Shown: positions 26,789 to 35,303 of the stretch, piece after piece | Numbering within the stretch: position 1 is the stretch's first letter | Layout of the letters: each line of letters opens with the position of its first letter | DNA from: SIG205 sp045545595 | GTDB lineage: Bacteria > Bacillota_I > Bacilli_A > RF39 > UBA660 | Direction: 5' to 3' | Assembly: GCA_045545595.1 (NCBI GenBank) | Contig: JAZQBG010000024.1 | Coordinates: 1-39,931 of the forward strand | DNA: 39,931 nucleotides | Notes under the pieces: generated by a model | Databases searched by the model: none | What the model saw: only the letters and a program-made list of their open reading frames with translations | Told to the model about the DNA's origin: nothing | Position numbers and translations under genes: made by a program

Positions 26789-26815
26789 GCGCACAATTTT
26801 TTTGTGTGCTTTTTG
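26788..26815 (+). terminator. Terminator between the leader ORF and the RNB gene
   Basis: AGCGCACAA/TTGTGTGCT stem with one G-U pair, followed by TTTTTGATTTT; it ends about five bases before the GGAGG site of the RNB gene. Confidence 0.8.
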
Positions 26816-26830
26816 ATTTTGGAGGATAAG

Positions 26831-28789
26831 ATGGAAGGTAACAGATTAGAAGTAATTAAAAAATATTTAAAAAATGATAATATTGATATTGAAACATTAA
26901 AAACATTAACTAATGAGGAAAATATTAAAAATATATTAAGAAATTTACTAAATATTGAAAGAGAATATTTAGTATATTGTGATATTAAAAATAGTCCTCC
27001 TGAATATAAAGTTTTTGAAAATATCAAATCTTTAATTATGGCTGCAAAAGATAGTGAAGAAATAATTGATTTTACTCCATATATAGGAAAAATTAGAAAA
27101 TTAAAAACGAATTTAAAAGTAATTGAAAAGAAATTAATAGAAAAAAATCTACATAGTTTAGGATGGGAAGAGTTTATAAAAAAAATAGAAGACGATATAA
27201 ATATATTTGAAATTGAATTTATGTCTAAAGCCCAAGACCAGTATAAAAATAACAATTATGAATTTTTAAGTTATATAATATATGAGATTAAAAATAAAAA
27301 TCATTTAAAGCAAGTACTTGCGATGTCACCCCATTATATAAATACTAAAAATGAAGATAAAAAACATATAGTAATAGATTTAATTGAAAAGTTTATTGGT
27401 GAAATAAAAGTTAGTAATAAAAATAATATTAATTCAGTATTATATTTTGAATCTGTTATTGAAGAATTTATTACTAATCCTAGATTTAGAGTAACAGATG
27501 AGGATAAAGAGTATTTAACAAATCTTATTAAAACAACAAAAGATTATATTGAGGAAAATCACGCCACTATTAATAAATATAGTCAAAAATTAGTATGTTT
27601 AAAAGATTTAGAAGATAGATTATGTTCAAATAGTATTACAAGAGAAAAAATAGAAAAATTAAATTTTAAATATAATATTAGTAGTGGTTTTAGTCCTAAT
27701 ATCAAACATGAAATAGCTAATATTGAAGTTACACCAAATAATAGAATTATAACAATTGATAGTGAAAAAACTTTAGATATGGATGATGCAATATCTATTG
27801 ATAAAAAAGATGGGGTGTATAAGTTAAATGTATATATATCTGATGTTGCCAGCGCTATTAAAGAAGGAACGTACTTAGATGTAGAAGCAAAAAGAAGATA
27901 TTCTACTATATATTTGTCAGATAATATAATACCTATGTTGCCATTTGAATTATCAAATAACATTCTATCATTAAATTCAAATAGCTATAAGAATGTAATA
28001 GTATATGAAATGTATATAGATGAAAAGGGGAAAATATTAAAATCAGATATAATTAAAAGACAAGTCTTAATTTCTAATAAATTAAGTTACAATGATGTAA
28101 ATAACATCATTGTAACAGGTAAATATAATAATAAAGATATAGAAAACACTATATTATATTTAAGTGAACTTGCTACTATTTTAAAAAATAATAATACTAA
28201 AAAAGATGGATATAGAGAAATAGAAGATTTATTTAATGTAATATCTGGGATACCGAAGCAAGAAGGCAATAATAAAGAAAAAAGTATGGCAGAAGTTATT
28301 GTAGAAGAAATAATGATATTAACAAATATGGTAACTGCGCTAACCTTTAGCGAAAAATCATTACCTTTTATATATAGAGTACATCCTAATATAAAAGATA
28401 CTAAGGATTATGAATCATTAAAAACACTACAAGATATAGTTAATAATAAATATTATCAATCAAATACAAATAATTATTTAAAAATGATAGAAACATTAAT
28501 AAAATCATATCCAAAAGCGTATTATTCAACAGAAAATATTGGACATTTTGGTATAGATGTTGATTATTATTCCCATTCTACTTCGCCAATTAGAAGATAT
28601 TCTGATTTATTAATACAAAGACTAATTCATGATTTTATTTTAGATACTCCTACTGATGAAAAATTTGATTATTGGGATAATAAGTTAGAAGATATTTGTA
28701 CTCATATGAATAGTCAATCAGAAATAAATTATTCTTATCAATGTGAATATGAGAAATTAAAGAAATTAGTTAGAAAAGGTGGTAAATAA
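26831..28789 (+). CDS. RNB-domain (RNase II/R family) 3'-5' exoribonuclease, atypical
   Basis: This 652-residue protein has the RNB catalytic core: TIDSEKTLDMDDAISI (around 302-317, with the metal-binding Asp cluster) and SPIRRYSDLLIQRLIH (around 584-599). RNase R and RNase II normally have two N-terminal cold-shock domains and a C-terminal S1 domain. Here the first 290 residues look helical and Lys/Asn/Glu-rich, without a cold-shock pattern. The protein ends only about 45 residues after the last RNB motif, so S1 is missing. It should degrade RNA 3'-5', but substrate handling must differ. TTTTGGAGGATAAG precedes the ATG, and the gene abuts the flavoprotein gene by two bases. Confidence 0.85.
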   Translation: MEGNRLEVIKKYLKNDNIDIETLKTLTNEENIKNILRNLLNIEREYLVYCDIKNSPPEYKVFENIKSLIMAAKDSEEIIDFTPYIGKIRKLKTNLKVIEKKLIEKNLHSLGWEEFIKKIEDDINIFEIEFMSKAQDQYKNNNYEFLSYIIYEIKNKNHLKQVLAMSPHYINTKNEDKKHIVIDLIEKFIGEIKVSNKNNINSVLYFESVIEEFITNPRFRVTDEDKEYLTNLIKTTKDYIEENHATINKYSQKLVCLKDLEDRLCSNSITREKIEKLNFKYNISSGFSPNIKHEIANIEVTPNNRIITIDSEKTLDMDDAISIDKKDGVYKLNVYISDVASAIKEGTYLDVEAKRRYSTIYLSDNIIPMLPFELSNNILSLNSNSYKNVIVYEMYIDEKGKILKSDIIKRQVLISNKLSYNDVNNIIVTGKYNNKDIENTILYLSELATILKNNNTKKDGYREIEDLFNVISGIPKQEGNNKEKSMAEVIVEEIMILTNMVTALTFSEKSLPFIYRVHPNIKDTKDYESLKTLQDIVNNKYYQSNTNNYLKMIETLIKSYPKAYYSTENIGHFGIDVDYYSHSTSPIRRYSDLLIQRLIHDFILDTPTDEKFDYWDNKLEDICTHMNSQSEINYSYQCEYEKLKKLVRKGGK

Positions 28790-28791
28790 TT

Positions 28792-30183
28792 ATGTATGAT
28801 GTAGTAATAGTTGGTGGTGGTCCAGCAGGATTATTTGCTGCCTATGAATTAATAAATAAGAATCCAAATTTAAAAATAATAATGTTAGATAAAGGTAAAT
28901 TAGCTGAAAATAGAGTTTGTCCAATGAATAAAAATAATATAAAATGTACAAATTGTAATCCATGTTCAATTCTTTCAGGGTACGGTGGTGCGGGTACATT
29001 TTCTGATGGTAAATTAAATTTTATTCCAAAGCTTGGTAAGTCTAATTTATTCAAATATATGGATAAAGAAGATGCATATAAATTAATTAATGATACTGAA
29101 GAAATTTTTAACAAGTTTAATATGGATAGTGATGTATATCCAAGTAATGTGGATGAGGCATTAAACTTACAACACAAAATAGCAAAGACAGGTGCGAATT
29201 TACTTATTATTAAACAAAAACATTTGGGTAGTGATAAGTTGCCTACATATATTAAAAATTTTACTGATTATTTAAAAGATAAAAATATAGAAATTATAGA
29301 AAGTGCAGATGTAAGTGATGTAAAGAGTATCAAAAAAGACTTACATGAAGTCACATATACAAAATCGAGAAAAAAAGCTACAATACAAGGTAAAAATGTA
29401 GTAGTAGCACCCGGAAGGACAGGAGCAAAATGGATACAGGAATTAGCGGACAACTACAAAATACCTTATATCTCTCAAAGTATAGAAATAGGGGTTAGGG
29501 TAGAAGTAAGAAAAGAAATAATGGAAGAAATTTGTTCGGTAATTTATGATCCAACAATATTTATAAAAACCGATACATACAATGACGAAATAAGAACGTT
29601 CTGTACTAATCCAGGTGGCTATGTAGCAAAGGAAAACTATTATGGTTATATTTGTGTGAATGGCCATGCATTAAAAGACAAAAAGTCAAATAATAGTAAT
29701 TTTGCCTTCATATCTAAAGTTAATTTAACTGAACCAGCAACTAATACTAGACAATACGGAGAATCAATTGCTAGGATAGCTAATGTATTGGGTGATGGTA
29801 AACCAATTATTCAAACACTAAGGGATTTAAGACAAGGTAGAAGATCGACAATTCATAGGATTGAAAAAAGCTTTATTTCGCCAACATTAAAAGATTGTGT
29901 AGCTGGGGATTTAGCGCTTGTTTTACCTCATAGAATAATTATTAATATCATAGAAGGCTTAAAGAAACTTGATGAGATAATACCTGGTGTTAATAATGAT
30001 GAAACATTATTATATGGACCTGAAATTAAGTTTTTCAGTAATGAAATTACTACTAACAATAATATGAAACTAGATGACTATGATGTATATTTCATAGGTG
30101 ATGGAGCTGGTAAGGCTGGTAACATAGTAACTGCTGCCGCAACTGGACTTATTGCTGCTAGGGATATTTTAAAAAGAAATTAA
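28792..30183 (+). CDS. FAD-dependent dehydrogenase (COG2509-like)
   Basis: This 463-residue flavoprotein starts with the dinucleotide-binding motif VVIVGGGPAGLFAAYEL (4-20). A Cys-rich stretch C-PMNKNNIKC-TNC-NPC (about 43-57) and GYGGAGTFSDGKLN (about 63-76) follow, and the C-terminal FAD signature YFIGDGAGKAGNIV comes near the end. This matches the uncharacterised FAD-dependent dehydrogenases of COG2509; the four cysteines could bind a metal or iron-sulphur cluster. The gene follows the RNB gene by two bases and is probably co-transcribed. A terminator follows at 30182. Confidence 0.85.
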   Translation: MYDVVIVGGGPAGLFAAYELINKNPNLKIIMLDKGKLAENRVCPMNKNNIKCTNCNPCSILSGYGGAGTFSDGKLNFIPKLGKSNLFKYMDKEDAYKLINDTEEIFNKFNMDSDVYPSNVDEALNLQHKIAKTGANLLIIKQKHLGSDKLPTYIKNFTDYLKDKNIEIIESADVSDVKSIKKDLHEVTYTKSRKKATIQGKNVVVAPGRTGAKWIQELADNYKIPYISQSIEIGVRVEVRKEIMEEICSVIYDPTIFIKTDTYNDEIRTFCTNPGGYVAKENYYGYICVNGHALKDKKSNNSNFAFISKVNLTEPATNTRQYGESIARIANVLGDGKPIIQTLRDLRQGRRSTIHRIEKSFISPTLKDCVAGDLALVLPHRIIINIIEGLKKLDEIIPGVNNDETLLYGPEIKFFSNEITTNNNMKLDDYDVYFIGDGAGKAGNIVTAAATGLIAARDILKRN

Positions 30184-30210
30184 CATTTATTATTACTAAT
30201 AAATGTTTTT
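30182..30210 (+). terminator. Terminator after the flavoprotein gene
   Basis: AACATTTATT/AATAAATGTT perfect 10-bp stem with loop ATTACT, then TTTCTTTT. Confidence 0.85.
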
Positions 30211-30268
30211 CTTTTGTAGATAAAGAAATGTATTTTGTGTTATAATAAAAAAGAATGGAGGATAAACC

Positions 30269-31225
30269 ATGGATGAATTTATAGATGTAAGTGAAAACAA
30301 GGAAACAAAACCAGAATTTAGTGTTTTAGAAAGATATGGGGAAGACCTAACAAAAAAAACATATATTACTAATCCTGCAATAGCACGTGATAATGAGATA
30401 AAAACTTTAATACTAACCTTATTAACACCTGATAAATCAGCGGTTCTAACTGGTAAAGCAGGTATAGGTAAAACTGCCATAGTAGAAGGATTGGCATATA
30501 AAATACAAAATGGTGATGTACCTGATGCACTTAAGGGTTATACAATAATCAATATAGCTACTTCTTCACTACTAGGAGAGAGTGTAAGTGATGGAGAAAG
30601 AGATTCAAGAATTCAATTGCTAGTTCAAGAAGTTATTAAAGCAGATAAAGTAATTTTATTTATAGATGAAATCCATACACTTATGGGAGCAGGAGCAAAA
30701 ACCGGTTCATCATTGGACTTTGCTAATATTTTAAAACCTGCACTGGCGCGTGGTAATGTTAAATTAATTGGTGCGACTACTAGTGAAGAATATGAAAGAT
30801 ATATGATAAGAGATAGAGCTTTTATTAGACGTTTTGAAAAAATTGAAGTTGAAGAACCAGATCAAGTTACAACTGTGAGAATAATGATGGGGACATATCC
30901 TAAAATTGAGAAACAAACTGGAGTAAAATTAAATTATACGCATTATATTATTGAAAGAATATTTACATTCCTAGTTGAAATGACTTCTGAATATAAAAGA
31001 TTATATGAAATTTCATCTAGATATCCAGATATATCTCTAGCGCTACTTCAAAAGGTATTCTCGTATGCAGTTTTTGATAATGAAAAAGAAGTTAAAATGA
31101 AACATGTATGGCAAGCGATTAAGAATTGTAATAGCATTTATCCAGATACATTAAAAAAAGAAATTATAAGATTTAAATCGGAGTTTGATGATTTATTAAA
31201 AGAAGAAAATGTGATTACAGATTAA
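30269..31225 (+). CDS. AAA+ ATPase resembling ClpA/ClpC domain D1 only
   Basis: This 318-residue ATPase has a short N-terminal tail, Walker A GKAGIGKTAIVEGLA (about 66-80), Walker B VILFIDEIHTLMGAG (about 130-144), a sensor-1 region LIGATTSEEYERY and RAFIRRF, an arginine-finger region. A C-terminal lid follows. The sequence follows the first ATPase module of ClpA/B/C, but there is no Clp-N repeat, no second ATPase module and no ClpP-binding loop. It is thus a stand-alone D1-like unfoldase or remodeller. GAATGGAGGATAAACC precedes the ATG; TATAAT at 30241-30246 is the likely promoter. Confidence 0.85.
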   Translation: MDEFIDVSENKETKPEFSVLERYGEDLTKKTYITNPAIARDNEIKTLILTLLTPDKSAVLTGKAGIGKTAIVEGLAYKIQNGDVPDALKGYTIINIATSSLLGESVSDGERDSRIQLLVQEVIKADKVILFIDEIHTLMGAGAKTGSSLDFANILKPALARGNVKLIGATTSEEYERYMIRDRAFIRRFEKIEVEEPDQVTTVRIMMGTYPKIEKQTGVKLNYTHYIIERIFTFLVEMTSEYKRLYEISSRYPDISLALLQKVFSYAVFDNEKEVKMKHVWQAIKNCNSIYPDTLKKEIIRFKSEFDDLLKEENVITD

Positions 31226-31250
31226 AATAAACGTTATTGTTTATTTTTTT
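31225..31250 (+). terminator. Terminator after the AAA+ gene
   Basis: AAATAAAC/GTTTATTT stem with loop GTTATT and a T7 tail. Confidence 0.8.
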
Positions 31251-31298
31251 CATTTTTAGGGCTAATTTTATGATAAAATAATTATAGGATGTGGCAAT

Positions 31299-33290
31299 AT
31301 GAAAAATAAATATACTGGATTAACTGAATCTGAAGTATTAACCAATCAAAAGTTATATGGCAAGAATGTAATAATATACGAGAAAAGTAATAAATTACTT
31401 AACAATATGATAAAAATATTAAAGCAACCTATACCTATATTACTAATAATGTGTGCGATAATATATTTGATTTTAGGCAAAATAATTTATGCCATTATAA
31501 TAGGTGGCATAGGTATAATAATTTTGATGGTTTATATATATCAAAATTTAAAAACTACTAAACTAATTAGGTTACTTAAAAAAATTAACTCAGACACTTG
31601 TAAAGTTATTCGTGATGGAAATGAAATTATCATTAACAGTGATGATGTAACAATAAATGATATTATCATTGTCAATGAAGGGGATAAAGTTTGTGCGGAT
31701 GCAATAATTTTAGAAAGTAATAATTTATTTGCTGATGAATCTGATATAATAAAGAATAATATTAATGTTCCTAAAAGTTATGATTTATTAGACAAAGATG
31801 CTACATTAAAATCTAATTATATTTATAAAGAGTCTTTTATTATAAAAGGTAGTGGTATTGCTAAAGTAACTAACATTGGTAATAAGACAGAATATGGTAA
31901 GATAAATTATGTATCTAAGAAAGAAACTTGCAGCAAGATACAAAAAGAAATAGATAAATTATATAAAGTTCTTACTATAACCGCTATAATAATGTTTGGT
32001 ATAGTAGTTGTAATATCAACACTTAATAATGACGTATTGATTGGTATCTTCTCGGGTATCACTATGATACTTGCTTCAATTCCGATGTTAACACCACAAA
32101 CATTTAGATTTTACATATATAAACATTTATATAAAACAGCTAAAAAGAGTACTTTAATTAAAAAAGCATTCAATATAGAAACTATATCAAAAATTACTTA
32201 TTTATGTGTAGATAAAATAGGTTTAATTACTCAAAATAAAATGTCAGTTAAAGAATTTTATTCTACTATTGATGATAGAGATGCTATTTTAAACTGTATC
32301 ATGGCTAGTGATAAAAATTCAGAAGACACTATTGACCAAGCAATATGGGAATTGGCCTATGAAAGCAATGTTGAATTCAATGAAGAATACAAACTTATTA
32401 AAAAATATCCATTTACCTCCAAGTCTAAAATGATGGCATATGTATACGAATATAATAATGAATTATATATATTTGTAAAAGGATCATTAAATAGTCTATT
32501 TGATATTTGTGATCTTGACGTTGAAGAAAAATACAAATTACACAACTTTCAAAAACAATTATATAAAAAGGGATTACATGTTATGGCATTTGGTTCTAAA
32601 AAGATAGATAAAATAGAGAAGGATATTTTTAAATATAATATAAATTTCAATGGAATATTAGGAATATCTAACATATATAAAAACAACGTAAAAGAGTCAA
32701 TAGAAAAGTGTAAACAATGTGGAATTAAAATTATAATGATGACTAATGACAATACAGAAATTTCAAGTTCAATAGGGAAGCAGATTGGAATAAATAACCA
32801 CAAAAATATATTGACTGGAAAAGAATTAGAAGATATGAATAATAATGAATTATTAAATAAAATTAAAAGTATTGGTATTGTTTCAAGAGTGTCAACAAAA
32901 AATAAATCAAGAATAATTAATGCTCTAAAAAACAATAATGAAATAGTTGCGGTTACAAGTGACGCTATTGATGATCTAGAAGTATTGAAAAATGCGGATA
33001 TTAGAATTGCTACAACAGAAACAGGAACAGATGCTTCCAAAAAAAATTCAGATTTAATAATATTAAATAATAATTTTGAAACAATTGTAAATACTATTAA
33101 AGATGCTAGAATAATATGTCAAAACATTAAAAAATTAATACGATATATTTTCGTTATCAATATAATATTCATTCTATTATCGCTAATTCTAACATTATTT
33201 AACTATCAAATTTTACTTTTACCCATGGGTATAGTAATTTTAAAACTGATAACTGAAATAATCTGTTTTGTAAGATTACAGAAGAATTAA
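31299..33290 (+). CDS. P-type ATPase homologue with degenerate catalytic motifs
   Basis: This 663-residue protein has the order of a P-type cation ATPase: N-terminal cytoplasmic segment, M1-M2 (about 46-81), A domain, M3-M4 (about 223-268), P/N domains, then two final helices. Key sites are altered. DKTGTLT reads DKIGLIT (Asp305 and Lys306 kept). The TGES loop is replaced after ADES by IIKNN. The PEGL-type motif reads IPMLTP. GDGxND is TSDAIDD (around 553-559). Helices M7-M10 are absent. The frame is open and unbroken over 2 kb, so it is maintained. Ion pumping is unlikely; a regulatory or scaffold role is inferred. Confidence 0.8.
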   Translation: MKNKYTGLTESEVLTNQKLYGKNVIIYEKSNKLLNNMIKILKQPIPILLIMCAIIYLILGKIIYAIIIGGIGIIILMVYIYQNLKTTKLIRLLKKINSDTCKVIRDGNEIIINSDDVTINDIIIVNEGDKVCADAIILESNNLFADESDIIKNNINVPKSYDLLDKDATLKSNYIYKESFIIKGSGIAKVTNIGNKTEYGKINYVSKKETCSKIQKEIDKLYKVLTITAIIMFGIVVVISTLNNDVLIGIFSGITMILASIPMLTPQTFRFYIYKHLYKTAKKSTLIKKAFNIETISKITYLCVDKIGLITQNKMSVKEFYSTIDDRDAILNCIMASDKNSEDTIDQAIWELAYESNVEFNEEYKLIKKYPFTSKSKMMAYVYEYNNELYIFVKGSLNSLFDICDLDVEEKYKLHNFQKQLYKKGLHVMAFGSKKIDKIEKDIFKYNINFNGILGISNIYKNNVKESIEKCKQCGIKIIMMTNDNTEISSSIGKQIGINNHKNILTGKELEDMNNNELLNKIKSIGIVSRVSTKNKSRIINALKNNNEIVAVTSDAIDDLEVLKNADIRIATTETGTDASKKNSDLIILNNNFETIVNTIKDARIICQNIKKLIRYIFVINIIFILLSLILTLFNYQILLLPMGIVILKLITEIICFVRLQKN

Positions 33291-33418
33291 GTTTTTGTAA
33301 ATAAGTTAATAAAAAAAATTATAATATTTACATTTATCTTTGTTTCATATATAATGTATATGAAAGATAGGGGTTATATAATTCTTTCAATATATTTAAT
33401 GTAAGGAGGAAATTTTTA

Positions 33419-34072
33419 ATGAAAGATGGAAGAAAAATATTTTTTTCAACATTATTAGGAGTATTGCTAGTAATATCTAATATTGTGGCAATAAAAATGA
33501 CAGTTGTTGCAAAACTACCATTATCTTGTAGTATATTTGTGTATCCATTTACATTCTTATGTACTTCTGTTATTGCAGAGTTGTATGGGAATAAGGATGC
33601 TAGAAAAAGTATATGGTTTGCTGTATTAATTCAAGTTGTTATACTAATTGCATATATAGCTGTAATAAACGTACCAAATCAAATTGATACAATTGAACAA
33701 GCCAATGCATTACAAAAGGTATTAACACCATTTGGTTCTAATGGGAATTATTATCCTGAGTTAAGACCTATTATTGCTTCATTAATTGCATTTATTATAG
33801 GTCAGCTAATAAATATTGTTGTGTATTCTTTTTCTAAAAAATATACGTTTAAATTAATTGCTGTTGCATTATCAGTAATTATTGCAATGATAGTAGATAC
33901 TAGTTTATATGTTTTAATTTCACAAGTTGGAGTTTTAGTTGGTAACGAACTAATTTTAGCACTAATTAATAGATTTGTTGCTAATGTAGTTGCTGCTGTA
34001 ATAGTTATCATATTATTTATGATATTTAGTATTAAGAAAAAAGAAAAAGTAGAAGTAATAGAAAATAAATAA
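33419..34072 (+). CDS. Queuosine-precursor transporter family (VUT/YhhQ) membrane protein
   Basis: This 217-residue protein has about six membrane helices. It opens with LLGVLLVISNIVAIKM (13-28), has PFTFLCTSVIAELYG (about 43-57), the family signature 'D/E at a helix end followed by YG', and later LINRFVANVVAAVIVI. Members take up queuosine precursors. TAAGGAGGAAATTTTTA precedes the ATG. I looked for a preQ1 riboswitch in the 130 bases upstream and did not see one. Confidence 0.8.
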   Translation: MKDGRKIFFSTLLGVLLVISNIVAIKMTVVAKLPLSCSIFVYPFTFLCTSVIAELYGNKDARKSIWFAVLIQVVILIAYIAVINVPNQIDTIEQANALQKVLTPFGSNGNYYPELRPIIASLIAFIIGQLINIVVYSFSKKYTFKLIAVALSVIIAMIVDTSLYVLISQVGVLVGNELILALINRFVANVVAAVIVIILFMIFSIKKKEKVEVIENK

Positions 34073-34076
34073 AAAT

Positions 34077-34117
34077 AAAAAAGATAGACAAAATTTTATT
34101 TAATGTCTATCTTTTTT
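34077..34117. terminator. Bidirectional terminator between the transporter and oapA genes
   Basis: AAAAAAGATAGACA/TGTCTATCTTTTTT, a 14-bp perfect stem with A and T tracts on the two sides, between convergent genes. Confidence 0.9.
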
Positions 34118-34663
34118 ATTACTTTGTTTTACTGGCCATACATAATGTATAACTGTACCAGCTATATATATAATATCAGTACATTTATTAATCGCAAACT
34201 TTTTCCCTAATGCCTTACCACCAACAGTTGCTGAAGCAATTATCGCACTAACTAATAAACTAACTACTATGATATCTAGGTTAAATCTAGAACTAATATT
34301 TACAGAAAGTAGTGCGCCAATAGAACCACTTATAATCCCACAAATATCTCCAATAACATCATTACAAATATTAGAAACCATTGGAGCATTACGAACTAAT
34401 CTAATCGATTCTTTTGCACCTTTGCTTTTTTTCGCAGCTTTAGCATGAAATGGAGTCTCAGTTGCACTTGCTACTGCCATACCAACAAGGTCAAATGCTA
34501 TCCCTATTCCTATAATAATAACAAGTAATATTGTAGCAATAACTATATTAAGTTTATTAACAACAGTATTAGATACTGCACCAAATGCCATTGCTAAGAC
34601 AAAAGTGATTATAAATACTTGCCAGAGCCAATGGTCTTTTTTGTTTTGTTTTCCTTTTTTCAT
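34100..34663 (-). CDS. oapA: Four-TM protein, probable OLE RNA-associated protein OapA
   Basis: This 187-residue membrane protein has four predicted helices (about 12-33, 38-66, 95-120, 130-153). A polar, Lys-rich segment with FHAKAAKKSKGAKESIRLVR (74-93) and NICNDVIGDICGIISGS lies in the middle. Size (about 20 kDa), four helices and a basic central stretch fit the OapA family, which binds the large OLE RNA and tethers it to the membrane. The gene follows a 570-nt structured RNA on the same strand, as oapA follows ole in known genomes. I rely on remembered family features, so similarity to CorB/DUF21-like proteins remains an alternative label. Confidence 0.65.
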   Translation of the reverse strand: MKKGKQNKKDHWLWQVFIITFVLAMAFGAVSNTVVNKLNIVIATILLVIIIGIGIAFDLVGMAVASATETPFHAKAAKKSKGAKESIRLVRNAPMVSNICNDVIGDICGIISGSIGALLSVNISSRFNLDIIVVSLLVSAIIASATVGGKALGKKFAINKCTDIIYIAGTVIHYVWPVKQSNKKDRH

Positions 34664-34687
34664 TTAAAAATCCATCCTTATATAATA

Positions 34688-34707
34688 AAAAAAACATGTA
34701 TGGTAAC
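34688..34707 (-). terminator. Weak terminator at the 3' end of the OLE-like RNA
   Basis: ATGTGT/ATACAT stem with loop TACC, then GTTTTTTTT on the minus strand. It lies between the RNA and oapA; some read-through into oapA is likely. Confidence 0.6.
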
Positions 34708-35262
34708 ACATTAAGTAAATTTTGCGGCTTAGGTCCAGTCGGATTTCCCTAACTTCTACTAAACGTTGCCATTTAGCGATTTCTCTTTAAAGAAGCCAAC
34801 TACTTGTCACCAATGTAGTTACTCGATTACCACTTAGTCCGCACCTCAATCCTTAAAGTGCCTGTTTCTTTCAATACAACATCCTAGAGGTTTTCCCAAA
34901 CAAAGTTTTAAACTAAGCTTATCCGTTTTTGCAAAGGTAATTTCAAAAATCCATAATCATATTTGTTGGCCGACAAATACAATAATCAATCATCTTATCC
35001 CTTAACTTCACTCACGGCAGGCTACATATATATAGTACTCTCTATATATATGGAAAATTACTATTCAGTAATAAGCAGAATACAAGGCAAACATCTATAT
35101 GCCATTATAGAGTCACCGCATATTCATAAACTTGATAAAATCACCCTAACCTGGGCGGAAAAAGCAACAATACCAAGCGCAGTTATGTGCCCTTTGATGG
35201 ATTTTTAGGCCCACCTTCGTCATAGTAACTTTGACTAGAATAATGCACCACACATGAAACGT
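34690..35262 (-). ncRNA. ole: Large structured non-coding RNA, probable OLE RNA
   Basis: A gene-free stretch of about 640 bases contains a ~570-nt transcript region. It is bounded by a perfect promoter (35268-35296) and a T8-terminated hairpin (34688-34707). It is visibly less AT-rich than neighbouring spacers and contains many local stems: AACTAC/GTAGTT, CTAAA/TTTAG, and a long-range GCGG (5' side) with CCGC near the 3' end. Length, promoter-driven monocistronic structure and the downstream four-TM OapA-like gene fit OLE RNA (ornate, large, extremophilic). OLE RNA forms a membrane ribonucleoprotein complex linked to stress and Mg2+ homeostasis. ROOL or GOLLD RNAs are alternatives but lack an OapA neighbour. 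The 81-codon frame inside it is spurious. Confidence 0.65.
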
Positions 35263-35267
35263 TTAAA

Positions 35268-35296
35268 ATTATATCAAAAATAGGTTAAAAAGTCAA
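35268..35296 (-). promoter_or_regulatory. Sigma-A promoter of the OLE-like RNA
   Basis: Minus strand: TTGACT (-35, 35291-35296), 17-bp spacer, TATAAT (-10, 35268-35273). It is one of the strongest consensus promoters in the window; the transcript starts near 35261. Confidence 0.85.
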
Positions 35297-35303
35297 ATTG
35301 ACA

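Noticed and set aside
26710..27255. 181-codon minus-strand frame opposite the RNB gene start
   Set aside because: Hydrophobic Phe/Ile/Ser-rich translation typical of the reverse strand of Lys/Asn/Glu-rich coding DNA.
33290..33419. preQ1 riboswitch ahead of the queuosine-precursor transporter
   Set aside because: I found no C-rich loop or matching 3' tail; only AT-rich leader sequence.
34963..35208. 81-codon plus-strand frame inside the OLE-like region
   Set aside because: It is antisense to the structured RNA, has no ribosome binding site and odd composition; the strong promoter points the other way.
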